64,000 nucleotides of DNA from positions 1-64,000 of the forward strand of contig JABDLF010000088.1 of assembly GCA_013003115.1 (NCBI GenBank), written 5' to 3'. The notes under the pieces were generated by a model. That model ran no database searches and had not been told where the DNA came from. It was given only the letters and a program-made list of their open reading frames with translations. The stretch is from Gammaproteobacteria bacterium (GTDB taxonomy: Bacteria; Pseudomonadota; Gammaproteobacteria; Steroidobacterales; JABDLF01). The position numbers and the translations under genes were made by a program. Shown here piece after piece: positions 35,703-44,521 of this stretch (positions within the stretch are counted from its first letter, which is position 1; each line of letters opens with the position of its first letter).

Positions 35703-36704
35703 TCAGTGAGGCTGCCTGCGGGCGACGAGGTCAATGGCCTGCCAGGTCGCGGCGACCATGCTGCCAGGATCGGCGCGTCCGGTTCCGGCAAGCTCCAGCG
35801 CGGTACCATGGTCCACTGACGTGCGTATTATCGGTAGTCCCAGGGTGACGTTTACTGCCTTGCCGAATCCCGCATACTTCAGTACCGGGAGCCCCTGATC
35901 GTGATACATGCACAGGATGCCATCAGCACTCCCTGATCCGGAGGGTGTGAATGCCGTGTCAGCCGGCAGTGGCCCGATCAATGCCAGCCCCTCCTGCCGC
36001 ATTTCGTCCAGCAGCGGTCCTATGGTCTCTATTTCCTCAAGACCGAGATGACCCCCTTCGCCGGCGTGCGGATTCAAACCGCAAACCGCAATAACGGGCT
36101 GCGCGATGCCAAACATATTCTGTAGCCCCGAATGCAGCACGCGGATTACTCGTCGCAGTCGCTCCGGCGTGATGTGTCGGCTGACCTCGCTTAAGGGCAG
36201 GTGAGTCGTTACCAGCGCCACCCTGAGACTGCCGGCGACCAGAAGCATGACCGGCTGAGGGCTGCCCGTGAGCTGCGCCAGGAATTCGGTATGACCCGAG
36301 AACGCAATTCCCGCCTCGTTGATTACCGCCTTGTGTACGGGCGCCGTGACGAGGGCGTCGAAGCGACCCTCAGTGCAGCCTCGGCCCGCCATGCCGAGAG
36401 TATCAATCACGTAGCTTGCGTTACCGGAATTCAGGCGTCCCGGCACGACTTCGTGTCCGAGCTTTGCCGCAATGACGCGGAGGTCGCCGGGCCGGTGGGC
36501 GATCCGCTCTTCGCCAAGGTCTTCCATTCTCAATTGGTTGATCGAGACATTGAGCCCCATGTGCGAGGCCCGCTCGCGCAGAAGTTCCGGATCCGCTATG
36601 AATATCAACTCTGCGTCCCAGTTGCGCCGCGCGAGTTCGAGGCAGAGGTCGGGGCCAATGCCGGCGGGTTCGCCTGCTGTGATGACCAGGCGAGGCAGTT
36701 TCAC
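35703..36704 (-). CDS. pdxA: 4-Hydroxythreonine-4-phosphate dehydrogenase
   Basis: NAD-dependent enzyme of the DXP-dependent pyridoxal phosphate pathway. It has 333 residues; metal-ligand histidines are visible in SGHTEFLAQLTG, GLNPHAGEGGHLG and TSVDHGTALELAG, and YHDQGLPVLKY is the family signature. PLP is used by GcvPB and KynU in this window. It lies 18 bases downstream of surA. Confidence 0.96.
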   Translation of the reverse strand: MKLPRLVITAGEPAGIGPDLCLELARRNWDAELIFIADPELLRERASHMGLNVSINQLRMEDLGEERIAHRPGDLRVIAAKLGHEVVPGRLNSGNASYVIDTLGMAGRGCTEGRFDALVTAPVHKAVINEAGIAFSGHTEFLAQLTGSPQPVMLLVAGSLRVALVTTHLPLSEVSRHITPERLRRVIRVLHSGLQNMFGIAQPVIAVCGLNPHAGEGGHLGLEEIETIGPLLDEMRQEGLALIGPLPADTAFTPSGSGSADGILCMYHDQGLPVLKYAGFGKAVNVTLGLPIIRTSVDHGTALELAGTGRADPGSMVAATWQAIDLVARRQPH

Positions 36705-36722
36705 TGCGAGGCCCAGTTCTTG

Positions 36723-38003
36723 CTAGAGGCGGATATCGACGTACGCCTCATCGCGCAGGCGCCTGACAAACATCTGCAGTTCTTCCTCGGCCTTCCGCGC
36801 GCGAATGGCCATATATGCCTGGTTGCGGCGATTCGCATCAGAGGTATCTTGCTCGCGGCGCTCAAGCAGCTGCACGATATGCCAGCCGAACTGCGTGCGA
36901 AATGGTTCGCTGATCTCACCGGGTGCAAGCGCCGCCATTGCCGCGTTGAATTCCGGTACAAATGTATTCGGGCCGTTCCAGCCCAGTTCGCCGCCGCGCG
37001 GTGCTGATCCCGGATCGTCGGAAACGGTGCGCGCGAGGTCACCGAAATCGGCGCCTTCCAGCAGCTGAACCCGGATTTCCGAGAGCTTCTCCCGGGCCTG
37101 CTCGTCGCTGTTCAGCTCGTCGGGCATGATGAGTATGTGGCGCGCATTTGTTTGCTGCTCATAAACCGGGTTTTCACCGCGAACATCGTTGAGTCGGATG
37201 ATATGAAAGCCACTCGAACTGCGCATGGGCTGTGAGATATCGCCGCGCTCCATTTTGACGACCTGCTCGGCGAACAGCGTAGGCAGCTCTCTGCCTTTAC
37301 GCCAGCCCAGAGCCCCGCCATTCAGAGCCTGCTGGCCGTTCGAATACGCCACCGCAAGTCGCCCAAAGTCCTCGCCTTCGCGCAGTCGGTTGGTCAGGTC
37401 CCCGGCTTTTTCGAGGGCCGTGGCAACCGCAGCCTGGTCGGCGTCGGCGGGCAGCGCCACAAGGATGTGGGAGATGTTGTAGTCCTTATCGCTGGTCTGG
37501 CCGCTGGCTTCGAGCATCTGGTCTACTTCCAGCTGTGATATTTCGATGCGGCTGATGATCTCTCGCTGTCTTAGCTGGTTGAGCGCCAGCTCATCCCGCA
37601 GTTCTTCGCGAAAATCGAAGTAGGCGATGCCTTCGGAAGCAAGAACCGCTGGCAGTTCGCCCAGTGTCGTGTTGTTGCGGCGGGCAATTTGCTCAAGCGC
37701 AGCATTAAGCTGGGCATCGGCGATTACGATGCCCGCTCTTTCAGCCAGCTGCTGCTGGAGGTTTTTGACAATCAGGCTTTCAAGAACCTGTTCCTGCAAA
37801 ACGTCATCCGGCGGGATTTCCGTGTTCGATGCGGTTAACTGCTGCTTGATGGTCGTTACACGACTGTCAAGCTCGCTTTGCAAAACTATGCCGTCATCGG
37901 CGACCGCTACGATGCGGTCGAGAAGTTCGCCTCCCACGTCATCTGCGCCGGCGGCAGACAGGGGGAAAAGGCCAATTATTGAGATCGCAATTAACTTACG
38001 CAT
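36723..38003 (-). CDS. surA: Periplasmic chaperone / peptidyl-prolyl isomerase SurA
   Basis: Chaperone for outer-membrane protein assembly. The 426-residue protein has a signal peptide (about 1-19, ending SAAGA), an N-terminal SurA chaperone domain (about 25-160), and two parvulin domains (about 165-270, with YNISHILVAL, and 280-385, with NARHILIM). Encoded directly after lptD, one of its clients, and before pdxA. Confidence 0.95.
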   Translation of the reverse strand: MRKLIAISIIGLFPLSAAGADDVGGELLDRIVAVADDGIVLQSELDSRVTTIKQQLTASNTEIPPDDVLQEQVLESLIVKNLQQQLAERAGIVIADAQLNAALEQIARRNNTTLGELPAVLASEGIAYFDFREELRDELALNQLRQREIISRIEISQLEVDQMLEASGQTSDKDYNISHILVALPADADQAAVATALEKAGDLTNRLREGEDFGRLAVAYSNGQQALNGGALGWRKGRELPTLFAEQVVKMERGDISQPMRSSSGFHIIRLNDVRGENPVYEQQTNARHILIMPDELNSDEQAREKLSEIRVQLLEGADFGDLARTVSDDPGSAPRGGELGWNGPNTFVPEFNAAMAALAPGEISEPFRTQFGWHIVQLLERREQDTSDANRRNQAYMAIRARKAEEELQMFVRRLRDEAYVDIRL

Positions 38004-38037
38004 GAGTAGTGTTTACCACAAGTTTCTAGGGGTTCGT

Positions 38038-40260
38038 TCAGCGATTCTGCGAGTAGCCAAGGATACCACGATCCAGAAAGCTATCTGTCCGTCGTCCGAC
38101 ACTGGAAAGGCCTTTGAGTTCCAGCTGTAGCAGCAGCGTGGTGTCGCTCTCGCCCGTTCGCGTAGTGATAAACCGGCGTGACGCTACGCGCAGGCCCCAG
38201 CAGCAGCGCTCGTATTCAAGACCGATGAGGCGGTCAAGCGTCTGGCTCTCGCGCATGGAGTAGTTCCAGCGCCCCACAAAGCGCCAGCGATCGCCCAGCG
38301 GCCACGCCATGGCTATATCGGATTGTTCGAGAAGGCCTCGTCGGAAGCGATAGCCGAGGCTGAGAATGCGGCGTTGACCTGGCGTGTAGAACAGGCGGGC
38401 AGCTGACTTTGTCGCGGTGCTGTCGGAGGGATCCCACTGCAGACTCATGTCGGCCCGCCAAAGTTCGGAGAAACTGGCGGAGACTTCGGCGATCAGATCG
38501 GATGATTTCGATGTCGGGGCGATCTGGCCGGGCAAAGCCACCTGCCGATCGTCAAAAAAGGCGGTCTGACCTAAAGTCGCGCTGAGGTACTGGCGCCCTG
38601 TGTTTGTGTTCAGGTAGCGTGAAGTGACGCCGATACTGACCTGGTTGGCATCGCCAAGGCGGTCTGCGCCGATGAAGCGATTCGCCTGGAACAGCTGAAC
38701 GAGGTTGAAGTCGGCAAGGTCGGTATCGAACACCGGTAGCATGGACTGATCGCGATAGGGTATGTAGGAATAAAAGAACCTCGGCTCAAGGGTTTGAACT
38801 ATGTCTTTGCCCACTGCGCTGTCGCGCTCAAAGACAAGTCCCGTATCAAGCGTCAGGACGGGCGCGGAGCGGGATGGCCCATCGTCCTCGCCGGGCGCTG
38901 TGTCGTTCAGGTCGTAGTGGGTCAGGCGATATGCCGCCCGTGGAATGAAGTAGTACCCATTGCCGAGAATTTTCAGACTGACCTCGGGTTGCAGGTCGAG
39001 CCGCACTCCTGTGACGCCTGTACTGCGGTCGAAGTTGACGAGCTCTGCGTCGAGGCCCAGTCCGAAGCGACCGCCTCCCGGATTCCAGTCGCCGTTCAGC
39101 AACAACTGGGGAAGCCGGCGATACGGGCGATCCTCCGGTCCGATGCTGTCAAAAATAGTCTGCAGAAACTGCCAGCGATTAAGGACACGCCAGCTGTCCG
39201 CGTCATAACGAAAATCAACACGGCGCTCCAGGTGAGTAAGGCTCGCTTCGCTTGAACTGCTGCCCAGATCTTCGAAATAGGTGTTGTCACTGACGTGGTT
39301 GAGGTCCGCCTGCATTGACCAGCGGCGGGCCCAGCTGCTTTGATTCTGATAGCTGACATACTTGCGGTCATCACGCGTTTCGTCGTCGTTGTTCAGATAT
39401 TCGACATACAGCTTGCCGCTGGTTCGTGGCAGCAGGTAGCGAAATTCTGTATTGAGCTGCAGGCCCCGGGACAGCAACAGTCGCGGTGTGATAGTCGCGT
39501 CGTAGTTTGGCGCGATGTTCCAGTAAAATGGCAGCTGCACTGCCGTACCGCTGCGATTGGCGTGCCCGAAATCCGGGGTCAGAACTCCGCTTTTGCGCTT
39601 ATCGCTGATCGGGAATGAAATATACGGTGCGTAAATCAGGGGAAACCCCTTGAAGTCCACCCTGACATTCCGCCCGCTGCCGGTGCCTTTTTCGTTGTCG
39701 AGCACGAGCTTTGGCGCCACCAGCGTCCAGGCAGGCTTGTCGCCGGCGCAGGTCGTGTAGCGAACGCCGTTCATCACCACGCGGTTCTGCCCTTCGATGG
39801 CAATTCGATCGGCGGAACCCCGACCGCCGCTGTCGGTGAGTCGAAAGCTGGTCAGCGATATGGCGCCTCTTTCCGACTCACCTTCAAAGCGTGCCCGTTG
39901 TCCTGAGACTTCTATCCCGGGCTGTCTGAAGCGAACATTGCCAACCGCGCTCAGGTTGTCGGATTCAGGGTCGTAGCGCGCTTCGTCAGTTTCAAGCACG
40001 ACGTCTGAGCGTTTTATCTGCACGTTGCCGGACATGACCGAAATGTCGTCTTTGGACACGTCCGCGCGATCTGCAGAGATGACGATAGTGTCTTCGCCCA
40101 GCTTGGCCCCGGATGCAGATTCAGGAACCTCGTCGGCCGTGACAATGCTTGCGCTGCCATCGAATTCGGACGGGCAAACGTCTGCCGTTTGTGCCGGCGC
40201 TGGCCGGGCCACAAACAGAGCGGCTGACAGGAGCAGAAATGTTGCTGGGCGGGAGCGCAC
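38038..40260 (-). CDS. lptD: LPS-assembly protein LptD
   Basis: Outer-membrane barrel that inserts lipopolysaccharide in the outer leaflet together with LptE. The 740-residue precursor has a signal peptide (about 1-23) and an N-terminal OstA jellyroll (ISADRADVSKDDISVMSGNV) followed by a 26-strand barrel. The four cysteines used for the two disulfides are present: Cys29 (DVCPSEF), one in YTTCAGDKP, and the pair in YERCCWGL near the C-terminus. The start is GTG. It heads the surA-pdxA-rsmA-apaGH series and is divergent from amgK. Confidence 0.95.
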   Translation of the reverse strand: MRSRPATFLLLSAALFVARPAPAQTADVCPSEFDGSASIVTADEVPESASGAKLGEDTIVISADRADVSKDDISVMSGNVQIKRSDVVLETDEARYDPESDNLSAVGNVRFRQPGIEVSGQRARFEGESERGAISLTSFRLTDSGGRGSADRIAIEGQNRVVMNGVRYTTCAGDKPAWTLVAPKLVLDNEKGTGSGRNVRVDFKGFPLIYAPYISFPISDKRKSGVLTPDFGHANRSGTAVQLPFYWNIAPNYDATITPRLLLSRGLQLNTEFRYLLPRTSGKLYVEYLNNDDETRDDRKYVSYQNQSSWARRWSMQADLNHVSDNTYFEDLGSSSSEASLTHLERRVDFRYDADSWRVLNRWQFLQTIFDSIGPEDRPYRRLPQLLLNGDWNPGGGRFGLGLDAELVNFDRSTGVTGVRLDLQPEVSLKILGNGYYFIPRAAYRLTHYDLNDTAPGEDDGPSRSAPVLTLDTGLVFERDSAVGKDIVQTLEPRFFYSYIPYRDQSMLPVFDTDLADFNLVQLFQANRFIGADRLGDANQVSIGVTSRYLNTNTGRQYLSATLGQTAFFDDRQVALPGQIAPTSKSSDLIAEVSASFSELWRADMSLQWDPSDSTATKSAARLFYTPGQRRILSLGYRFRRGLLEQSDIAMAWPLGDRWRFVGRWNYSMRESQTLDRLIGLEYERCCWGLRVASRRFITTRTGESDTTLLLQLELKGLSSVGRRTDSFLDRGILGYSQNR

Positions 40261-40357
40261 TATTGCGGTTTAGTTCCTGACATAAAACGCGGATACAATG
40301 GCACAGATGATAAGTCCCTTCAATCGCTTAGCAGTGCTTCTTGTAGCCGCTTCGCGC

Positions 40358-40362
40358 AGGAG
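40358..40362 (+). promoter_or_regulatory. Ribosome binding site of amgK (TTG start)
   Basis: AGGAG lies 8 bases before the TTG at 40371 and supports that uncommon start codon. Confidence 0.55.
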
Positions 40363-40370
40363 CTGTTTTA

Positions 40371-41375
40371 TTGGAAGATTCAACGACCGACGAGAGGCTG
40401 GCCAGGCTGAATAGCTGGCTTGCGGGCGTTTTTTCATCGGCGCCATTTACTCTTGAGCCGGCATCGGAAGATGCCAGCTTCAGGCGATATTTCAGGGTCA
40501 CAACGCAGGATCATTCGCTGATCGCGATGGATGCGCCGCCAGAAAAAGAAGACAGCCGACCGTTCGTCCGAGTCTCGAAGCTCTTGTCTGCAGCGGGGCT
40601 CAACGTACCTCAGATCGCAGAGGCCGATCTCGAGCAGGGCTTTCTGTTGCTGACGGACCTTGGACAGGATCTGTACCTTCAGTCCTTGCTTCGCAAGACG
40701 CGCGTTCGTGAGCTCTATCACAGCGCCATCGATTCGCTTGTGACCATGCAGTCGCAGGTCGTTTGTGATGATCTGCCGCCGTACGACCATCGGCAACTTA
40801 TGAACGAGATGAGTTTGTTTCGCGACTGGCTGCTGGGCCATCACCTGGGAATCTCGGCAGACGACGTGGCACTGCAGGACACCATGGAATTCCTCGCGAC
40901 CAGTGCGCTTGCCCAGCCGCGCGTGTTCGTGCATCGGGATTTTCATTCCCGCAACCTGATGATTGGCAATGCCGGCAAGCCGGGAATACTCGATTTTCAG
41001 GACGCGATGGCAGGGCCGGTCAGCTACGATCTCGCTTCTCTTCTAAAAGACTGTTACGTCAAGTGGCCGGAGTCGCTGGTGGATGAGTTGCTCGATTACT
41101 ACCTGGCGGGGGCCGGCGAGGCCGGAATCGAAACGGGTAATGATGCCAGGCGTTTTCGCGAGTATTTCGAACTGATGGGCGTCCAGCGTCATCTCAAGGC
41201 AAGCGGGATATTTGCCCGTTTGTTCCATCGTGACGGCAAGCAGGGATTCCTTGCCGACGTGCCGCGCACGCTGTCCTACATTGTCGACTGCAGCGACCGG
41301 CATCCGGAACTCGCCTACCTTGGAGAACTGGTAAGGGCGAGGGTTTTGCCGGCGCTTGAGGCGGCGCGCACATGA
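40371..41375 (+). CDS. amgK: N-acetylmuramate/N-acetylglucosamine anomeric kinase (AmgK-type phosphotransferase)
   Basis: Phosphorylates the anomeric OH of MurNAc/GlcNAc in peptidoglycan recycling. The 334-residue aminoglycoside-phosphotransferase fold has the Brenner motif HRDFHSRNLMIG near residue 185 and the Mg-binding ILDFQDAMAGP. The pair amgK-murU, divergent from lptD, is the arrangement found in Pseudomonas. The start is TTG with AGGAG upstream. Its stop overlaps the murU start (ATGA). Confidence 0.9.
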   Translation: MEDSTTDERLARLNSWLAGVFSSAPFTLEPASEDASFRRYFRVTTQDHSLIAMDAPPEKEDSRPFVRVSKLLSAAGLNVPQIAEADLEQGFLLLTDLGQDLYLQSLLRKTRVRELYHSAIDSLVTMQSQVVCDDLPPYDHRQLMNEMSLFRDWLLGHHLGISADDVALQDTMEFLATSALAQPRVFVHRDFHSRNLMIGNAGKPGILDFQDAMAGPVSYDLASLLKDCYVKWPESLVDELLDYYLAGAGEAGIETGNDARRFREYFELMGVQRHLKASGIFARLFHRDGKQGFLADVPRTLSYIVDCSDRHPELAYLGELVRARVLPALEAART

Positions 41376-42040
41376 TCGGCGGCAATGCCATGATACTTGC
41401 AGCGGGCAGGGGAGAGCGGCTGCGCCCGCTGACGGATGATCTGCCCAAGCCGCTCATAGAAGTTGGCGGCAAGCCGGTGATTGCCTGGCACCTGGAAAAT
41501 CTCGCTGCGGCAGGCTTCAAGCTTGTTGTTATCAATTTGTCCTGGCTTGGGCAAAAAGTGAAAGATGTGCTGGGCGATGGCCGTAGCTTTGGGCTGGAAA
41601 TTCGCTACTCCGACGAAGGAGATACGGCCCTGGAAACCGGTGGTGGCATTTTCAAGGCGCTGCCGCTATTGGGAAGACGCCCCTTTGTTGTCATAAACGG
41701 CGATGTATTCAGTGACTACCCGCTGGCAAACCTCAGCCTGGATAATGACCGGCTCGCACACCTGGTCCTGGTTCCGAATCCGCCGCATAACCCAAGCGGA
41801 GATTTCGGCCTCAGGGGGAAGGATGTTGAAAGCGCAGGCGAGCTTTACACCTTCAGCGGCATTGCTGCCTACGATCCCGAAATTTTTTCTGAGTGTCGCG
41901 GCGGGATTTTTCCGCTGGCGCCCGTTCTGCGTGCCGCCATAGACCTGGGCAGGGTTAGCGGTGAGCTGTGGCCGGGAAACTGGCACGACATCGGCACCCA
42001 GCAAAGGCTGACCGCGCTGCAAAAAGAGTTGGCGGACTAA
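41372..42040 (+). CDS. murU: N-acetylmuramate alpha-1-phosphate uridylyltransferase
   Basis: Converts MurNAc-1-phosphate to UDP-MurNAc, bypassing MurA, the fosfomycin target. The 222-residue nucleotidyltransferase has the signature ILAAGRGERLRPLTDDLPKP, VGGKPVIAWHLE and the metal-binding VINGDVFSDY. Translationally coupled to amgK by a 4-base overlap. It is followed by a hairpin that serves mainly the opposite strand. Confidence 0.92.
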   Translation: MIGGNAMILAAGRGERLRPLTDDLPKPLIEVGGKPVIAWHLENLAAAGFKLVVINLSWLGQKVKDVLGDGRSFGLEIRYSDEGDTALETGGGIFKALPLLGRRPFVVINGDVFSDYPLANLSLDNDRLAHLVLVPNPPHNPSGDFGLRGKDVESAGELYTFSGIAAYDPEIFSECRGGIFPLAPVLRAAIDLGRVSGELWPGNWHDIGTQQRLTALQKELAD

Positions 42041-42054
42041 CGGGATTGGCGGGC

Positions 42055-42089
42055 AAAAAAAAGAGCCACGCCTTTGCAGGCGTGGCTCT
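42055..42089 (-). terminator. Intrinsic terminator of the repeat-lipoprotein gene
   Basis: An 11-base perfect stem AGAGCCACGCC / GGCGTGGCTCT with a 6-base loop (42062-42089). On the minus strand it is followed by eight T, so it terminates the lipoprotein transcript. On the plus strand it is followed only by GGTTCTTT, so it may act weakly for murU too. Confidence 0.85.
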
Positions 42090-42149
42090 GGTTCTTTAAG
42101 CACAGAATCTGCGCTTACAGGATGGACCCTCTTACGGGATGATCCGTCC

Positions 42150-43652
42150 TCAGAACTTCAGGCCGAGGGAGCGAATGACATCAATCGTGATGTACTTCTC
42201 ACCCGAACTCAGGCCATTGCGCTCGGCATAGCACTGAGCAGCTTTCAGCGTGCATGGACCCATGATGCCGTCAATCTGGCACTCATTGCGGTTAGGTCCA
42301 CAGCGGCAGCAGCCAGTCTTGTTCAGCGAGCTCTGCAGCGCGCTGACGTTCTCGCGGGTCATGTTGACTTCGCACAGCACCGGACGCCACTCAACTTGCT
42401 CATCCGTGACCTTGTTGCGACGGCTGATGGTTGTGTACTCCGCCGGAATCGCAATGCGACGCTCGCTGGCAGGCTTGATCTGCTTCGTGACCTTCACGGT
42501 GCCGTATTCGGCAGGGATGGTTACTTCACGCGTCGTCTCAGGACGAACCTGCTTGGTCACTTCGACCGTGCGGTATTCAGCCGGAATCGTGATTTCGCGA
42601 GTGCGCTCAGGCGTCTTCAACACCGTCTTCTTGACGGTCTTGTATTCGGCCGGAATGCTGATTTCGCGAGTCGTGGCAGGCCGCTTCAGAACCGTCTTCT
42701 TGACAGTCTTGTACTCAGCCGGCTCTTCGACTACACGCGTGGTAGCTGGCTTAACGAGAACCTGCTTCTCGATGGTCTTGTACTTGGCGGGGATTTCCAC
42801 CAGGCACATAACTTCGCCGGTTTCTTCTACGCGGGTCTCGAGAACCTTCAGATCGCCAAAGCGCTCAATAGTCTGGGTTGCGCTTGACATGGCAACGCCG
42901 CTGCCCGAGCCGATGCCGGTGCTGCGCTTCCATTCGGTACGCGCCGGCTCGTCAAGGACGCGCTCGGTAACCGTGTCGTAGACCGCAGGCACTTCGACGT
43001 TGCGCGTGCTTGCAGCCCTGACCATGACCTGCTCTGTAACAGTCTCGTATTCAGCAGGGATGCTCTCCAGGCGCGTAGATGCCGGCTTTACCAGCACCTG
43101 CTCGGAAACCGTCTCGTACTGAGCGGGAATGATTTCAAGACGCGTAGACGCCGGCTTTACCAGCACCTGTTCGGAAACCGTCTCGTACTTGGCCGGAATA
43201 ATCTCAACTCTGCTTGACGCTTCTTTCATCAACACGGTTTCTTCTATCGTGTCATAGCGGGCAGGGATGATCTCTATGCGCTCAGCTGCGTCGCGCTTAA
43301 GCACCTTTTCCGTCAGGGTTTCGTACTTCGCAGGAATAATCACCCGCGCGTAGCACTCACCCGGCTTTGGGTTCGGTGGCATCAGGCCAGAGCTGCTGGC
43401 GTTGCTCATCTGCGGCTGTGCGCTTTGCATCGCGCGACGCTGCTCTTCGAGGCGCATTTTTTCAGACTTGAGCTGCTGCGCCTCGCGAGCGAGCGCGGCT
43501 TCTTTTCGGTCAAGCTCGGCTTTTTGAGTCGCAATGGCTGATGCGGATGCGTTGCCCGCGCCAGAGCGATCATCGGCGCCGGTGCTTGCGCAGCCACCGA
43601 GCACGAATGTCGCGATGGCGACCATCGCTGTTAAATGTAACTTCTTCGTCAT
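42150..43652 (-). CDS. Lipoprotein with twelve 23-residue repeats and a Cys-rich peptidoglycan-binding-like domain
   Basis: A 500-residue protein I do not recognise by name. It has a signal peptide with a lipobox (FVLGGC, lipidated Cys21), a coiled coil (about 40-80), then twelve repeats of consensus IPAEYxTVxxxVLxKPATTR with a 23-residue period. Repeats 1-6 (about 106-243) and 7-12 (about 285-424) are separated by an insert of about 40 residues. The C-terminus (about 425-500) reads like a peptidoglycan-binding domain (IDGIMGPCTLKAAQCYAE) but holds seven cysteines. It is probably anchored in the outer membrane and reaching toward the wall. GGGAGG precedes the ATG and a strong terminator follows. 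It stands alone between murU and lipB. Its role is unknown. Confidence 0.85.
   Translation of the reverse strand: MTKKLHLTAMVAIATFVLGGCASTGADDRSGAGNASASAIATQKAELDRKEAALAREAQQLKSEKMRLEEQRRAMQSAQPQMSNASSSGLMPPNPKPGECYARVIIPAKYETLTEKVLKRDAAERIEIIPARYDTIEETVLMKEASSRVEIIPAKYETVSEQVLVKPASTRLEIIPAQYETVSEQVLVKPASTRLESIPAEYETVTEQVMVRAASTRNVEVPAVYDTVTERVLDEPARTEWKRSTGIGSGSGVAMSSATQTIERFGDLKVLETRVEETGEVMCLVEIPAKYKTIEKQVLVKPATTRVVEEPAEYKTVKKTVLKRPATTREISIPAEYKTVKKTVLKTPERTREITIPAEYRTVEVTKQVRPETTREVTIPAEYGTVKVTKQIKPASERRIAIPAEYTTISRRNKVTDEQVEWRPVLCEVNMTRENVSALQSSLNKTGCCRCGPNRNECQIDGIMGPCTLKAAQCYAERNGLSSGEKYITIDVIRSLGLKF
42380..43338 (-). repeat. Tandem 69-bp coding repeats of the lipoprotein
   Basis: The coding repeats have a 69-base period. 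At DNA level the copies beginning near 43072 and 43141 are nearly identical over more than 50 bases (both contain GCCGGCTTTACCAGCACCTG on the plus strand), and copies 8 and 9 share long runs (CACCGTCTTCTTGACGGTCT type). Amplification by unequal recombination or slippage is likely, so copy number may vary between strains. Confidence 0.75.
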
Positions 43653-43656
43653 TGGG

Positions 43657-43713
43657 TTAGTTCCTCCCGGTTAATTCCCCATGCAGCCAGCCGATCTGTG
43701 CGGTGGCTGCCAT
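43657..43713 (-). CDS. Possible 18-codon leader ORF upstream of the repeat lipoprotein
   Basis: An ATG at 43713, with AAAGGA 6 bases before it, opens an 18-residue frame (MAATAQIGWLHGELTGRN) that stops 4 bases before the lipoprotein ATG. The end of the frame covers the lipoprotein's GGGAGG site, so its translation would influence that of the lipoprotein. This is weak evidence for a coupled leader; it may be chance. The rest of the interval to lipB (43714-43900) holds no gene I can see. Confidence 0.25.
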   Translation of the reverse strand: MAATAQIGWLHGELTGRN

Positions 43714-43900
43714 TGTCGTCCTTTTGATCCTGCTTCCAGTGTCCTTACTCGCCGCCCTCTATGTCAGGAAAACTGACGTAATTAACAGATCGGCGCTAAT
43801 CAGGTGGCGGCATGATACTGCTGCTTGCGATGAATAGGAGGCGCCGAAACATCAGTTAACACTGTGTGCAACATGTTTTGACAATTGCAGGCTTCTCGAC

Positions 43901-44521
43901 TCAGGCAGAGAAGAGTTCCTGCAGGCAGGGCCGGAGGATTCTGGCAACTACCGAGGTGGCTGACGGGCCGCCGAGATTGGCCAGCGACGTGACTTCGAGG
44001 CCGTCAAAGCCACAGGGGTTGATTCGTGAGAAGGGCTCGAGATCCATATCGACATTGAATGCCAGGCCGTGATAGCTGCAACCCCTGCGAATCCTGAGGC
44101 CCAGGCTCGCAATCTTTCGGCCTGACACGTAGACACCCGGGGCATCTGGCCGACTTGCCGCCTCTATGCCGTAGTGTGCAAGGGTTGTAACAACAGCCTG
44201 CTCAAGGCCGCTGACGAGAGCCCGAACCCCGAGTTTGCGGCGTTTCAAATCGATGAGCGGATATACGACCAGCTGACCGGGCCCGTGATAGGTAACCTGC
44301 CCGCCTCGATCAATGCGAATGACGGGTATGTCGCCCGCATTGAGCACGTGCTGCATATCGCCATTGAGCCCGACGGTGAATACCGGCGGGTGTTCAAGCA
44401 TCCAGATCTCATCATCGGTTTGAGGATTGCGATTGTCGGTAAAGGCCTGCATGGCCGCCCAGGTGCTTCTGTAGTCAGCCAGACCAAGGTCCTTGAATTT
44501 GAGACCAGGGTTTTCCTGCAT
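43901..44521 (-). CDS. lipB: Lipoyl(octanoyl) transferase
   Basis: Moves octanoyl from acyl carrier protein to lipoyl-domain lysines. About 206 residues; [20 protein letters not shown] is the family motif, the catalytic Lys is in [11 protein letters not shown] and the Cys in [11 protein letters not shown]. The ATG at 44521 touches the ybeD stop (TGATG); a GTG one codon earlier is an alternative. GcvH in this window is a substrate. The usual partner lipA does not follow; the next gene is the repeat lipoprotein. Confidence 0.95.
   Translation of the reverse strand: MQENPGLKFKDLGLADYRSTWAAMQAFTDNRNPQTDDEIWMLEHPPVFTVGLNGDMQHVLNAGDIPVIRIDRGGQVTYHGPGQLVVYPLIDLKRRKLGVRALVSGLEQAVVTTLAHYGIEAASRPDAPGVYVSGRKIASLGLRIRRGCSYHGLAFNVDMDLEPFSRINPCGFDGLEVTSLANLGGPSATSVVARILRPCLQELFSA

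Noticed and set aside
40261-40370. Possible sigmaE promoter upstream of lptD
   Set aside because: A GGGACTT resembles a sigmaE -35, but no TCNAA-type -10 stands at the right distance, so I do not call it.
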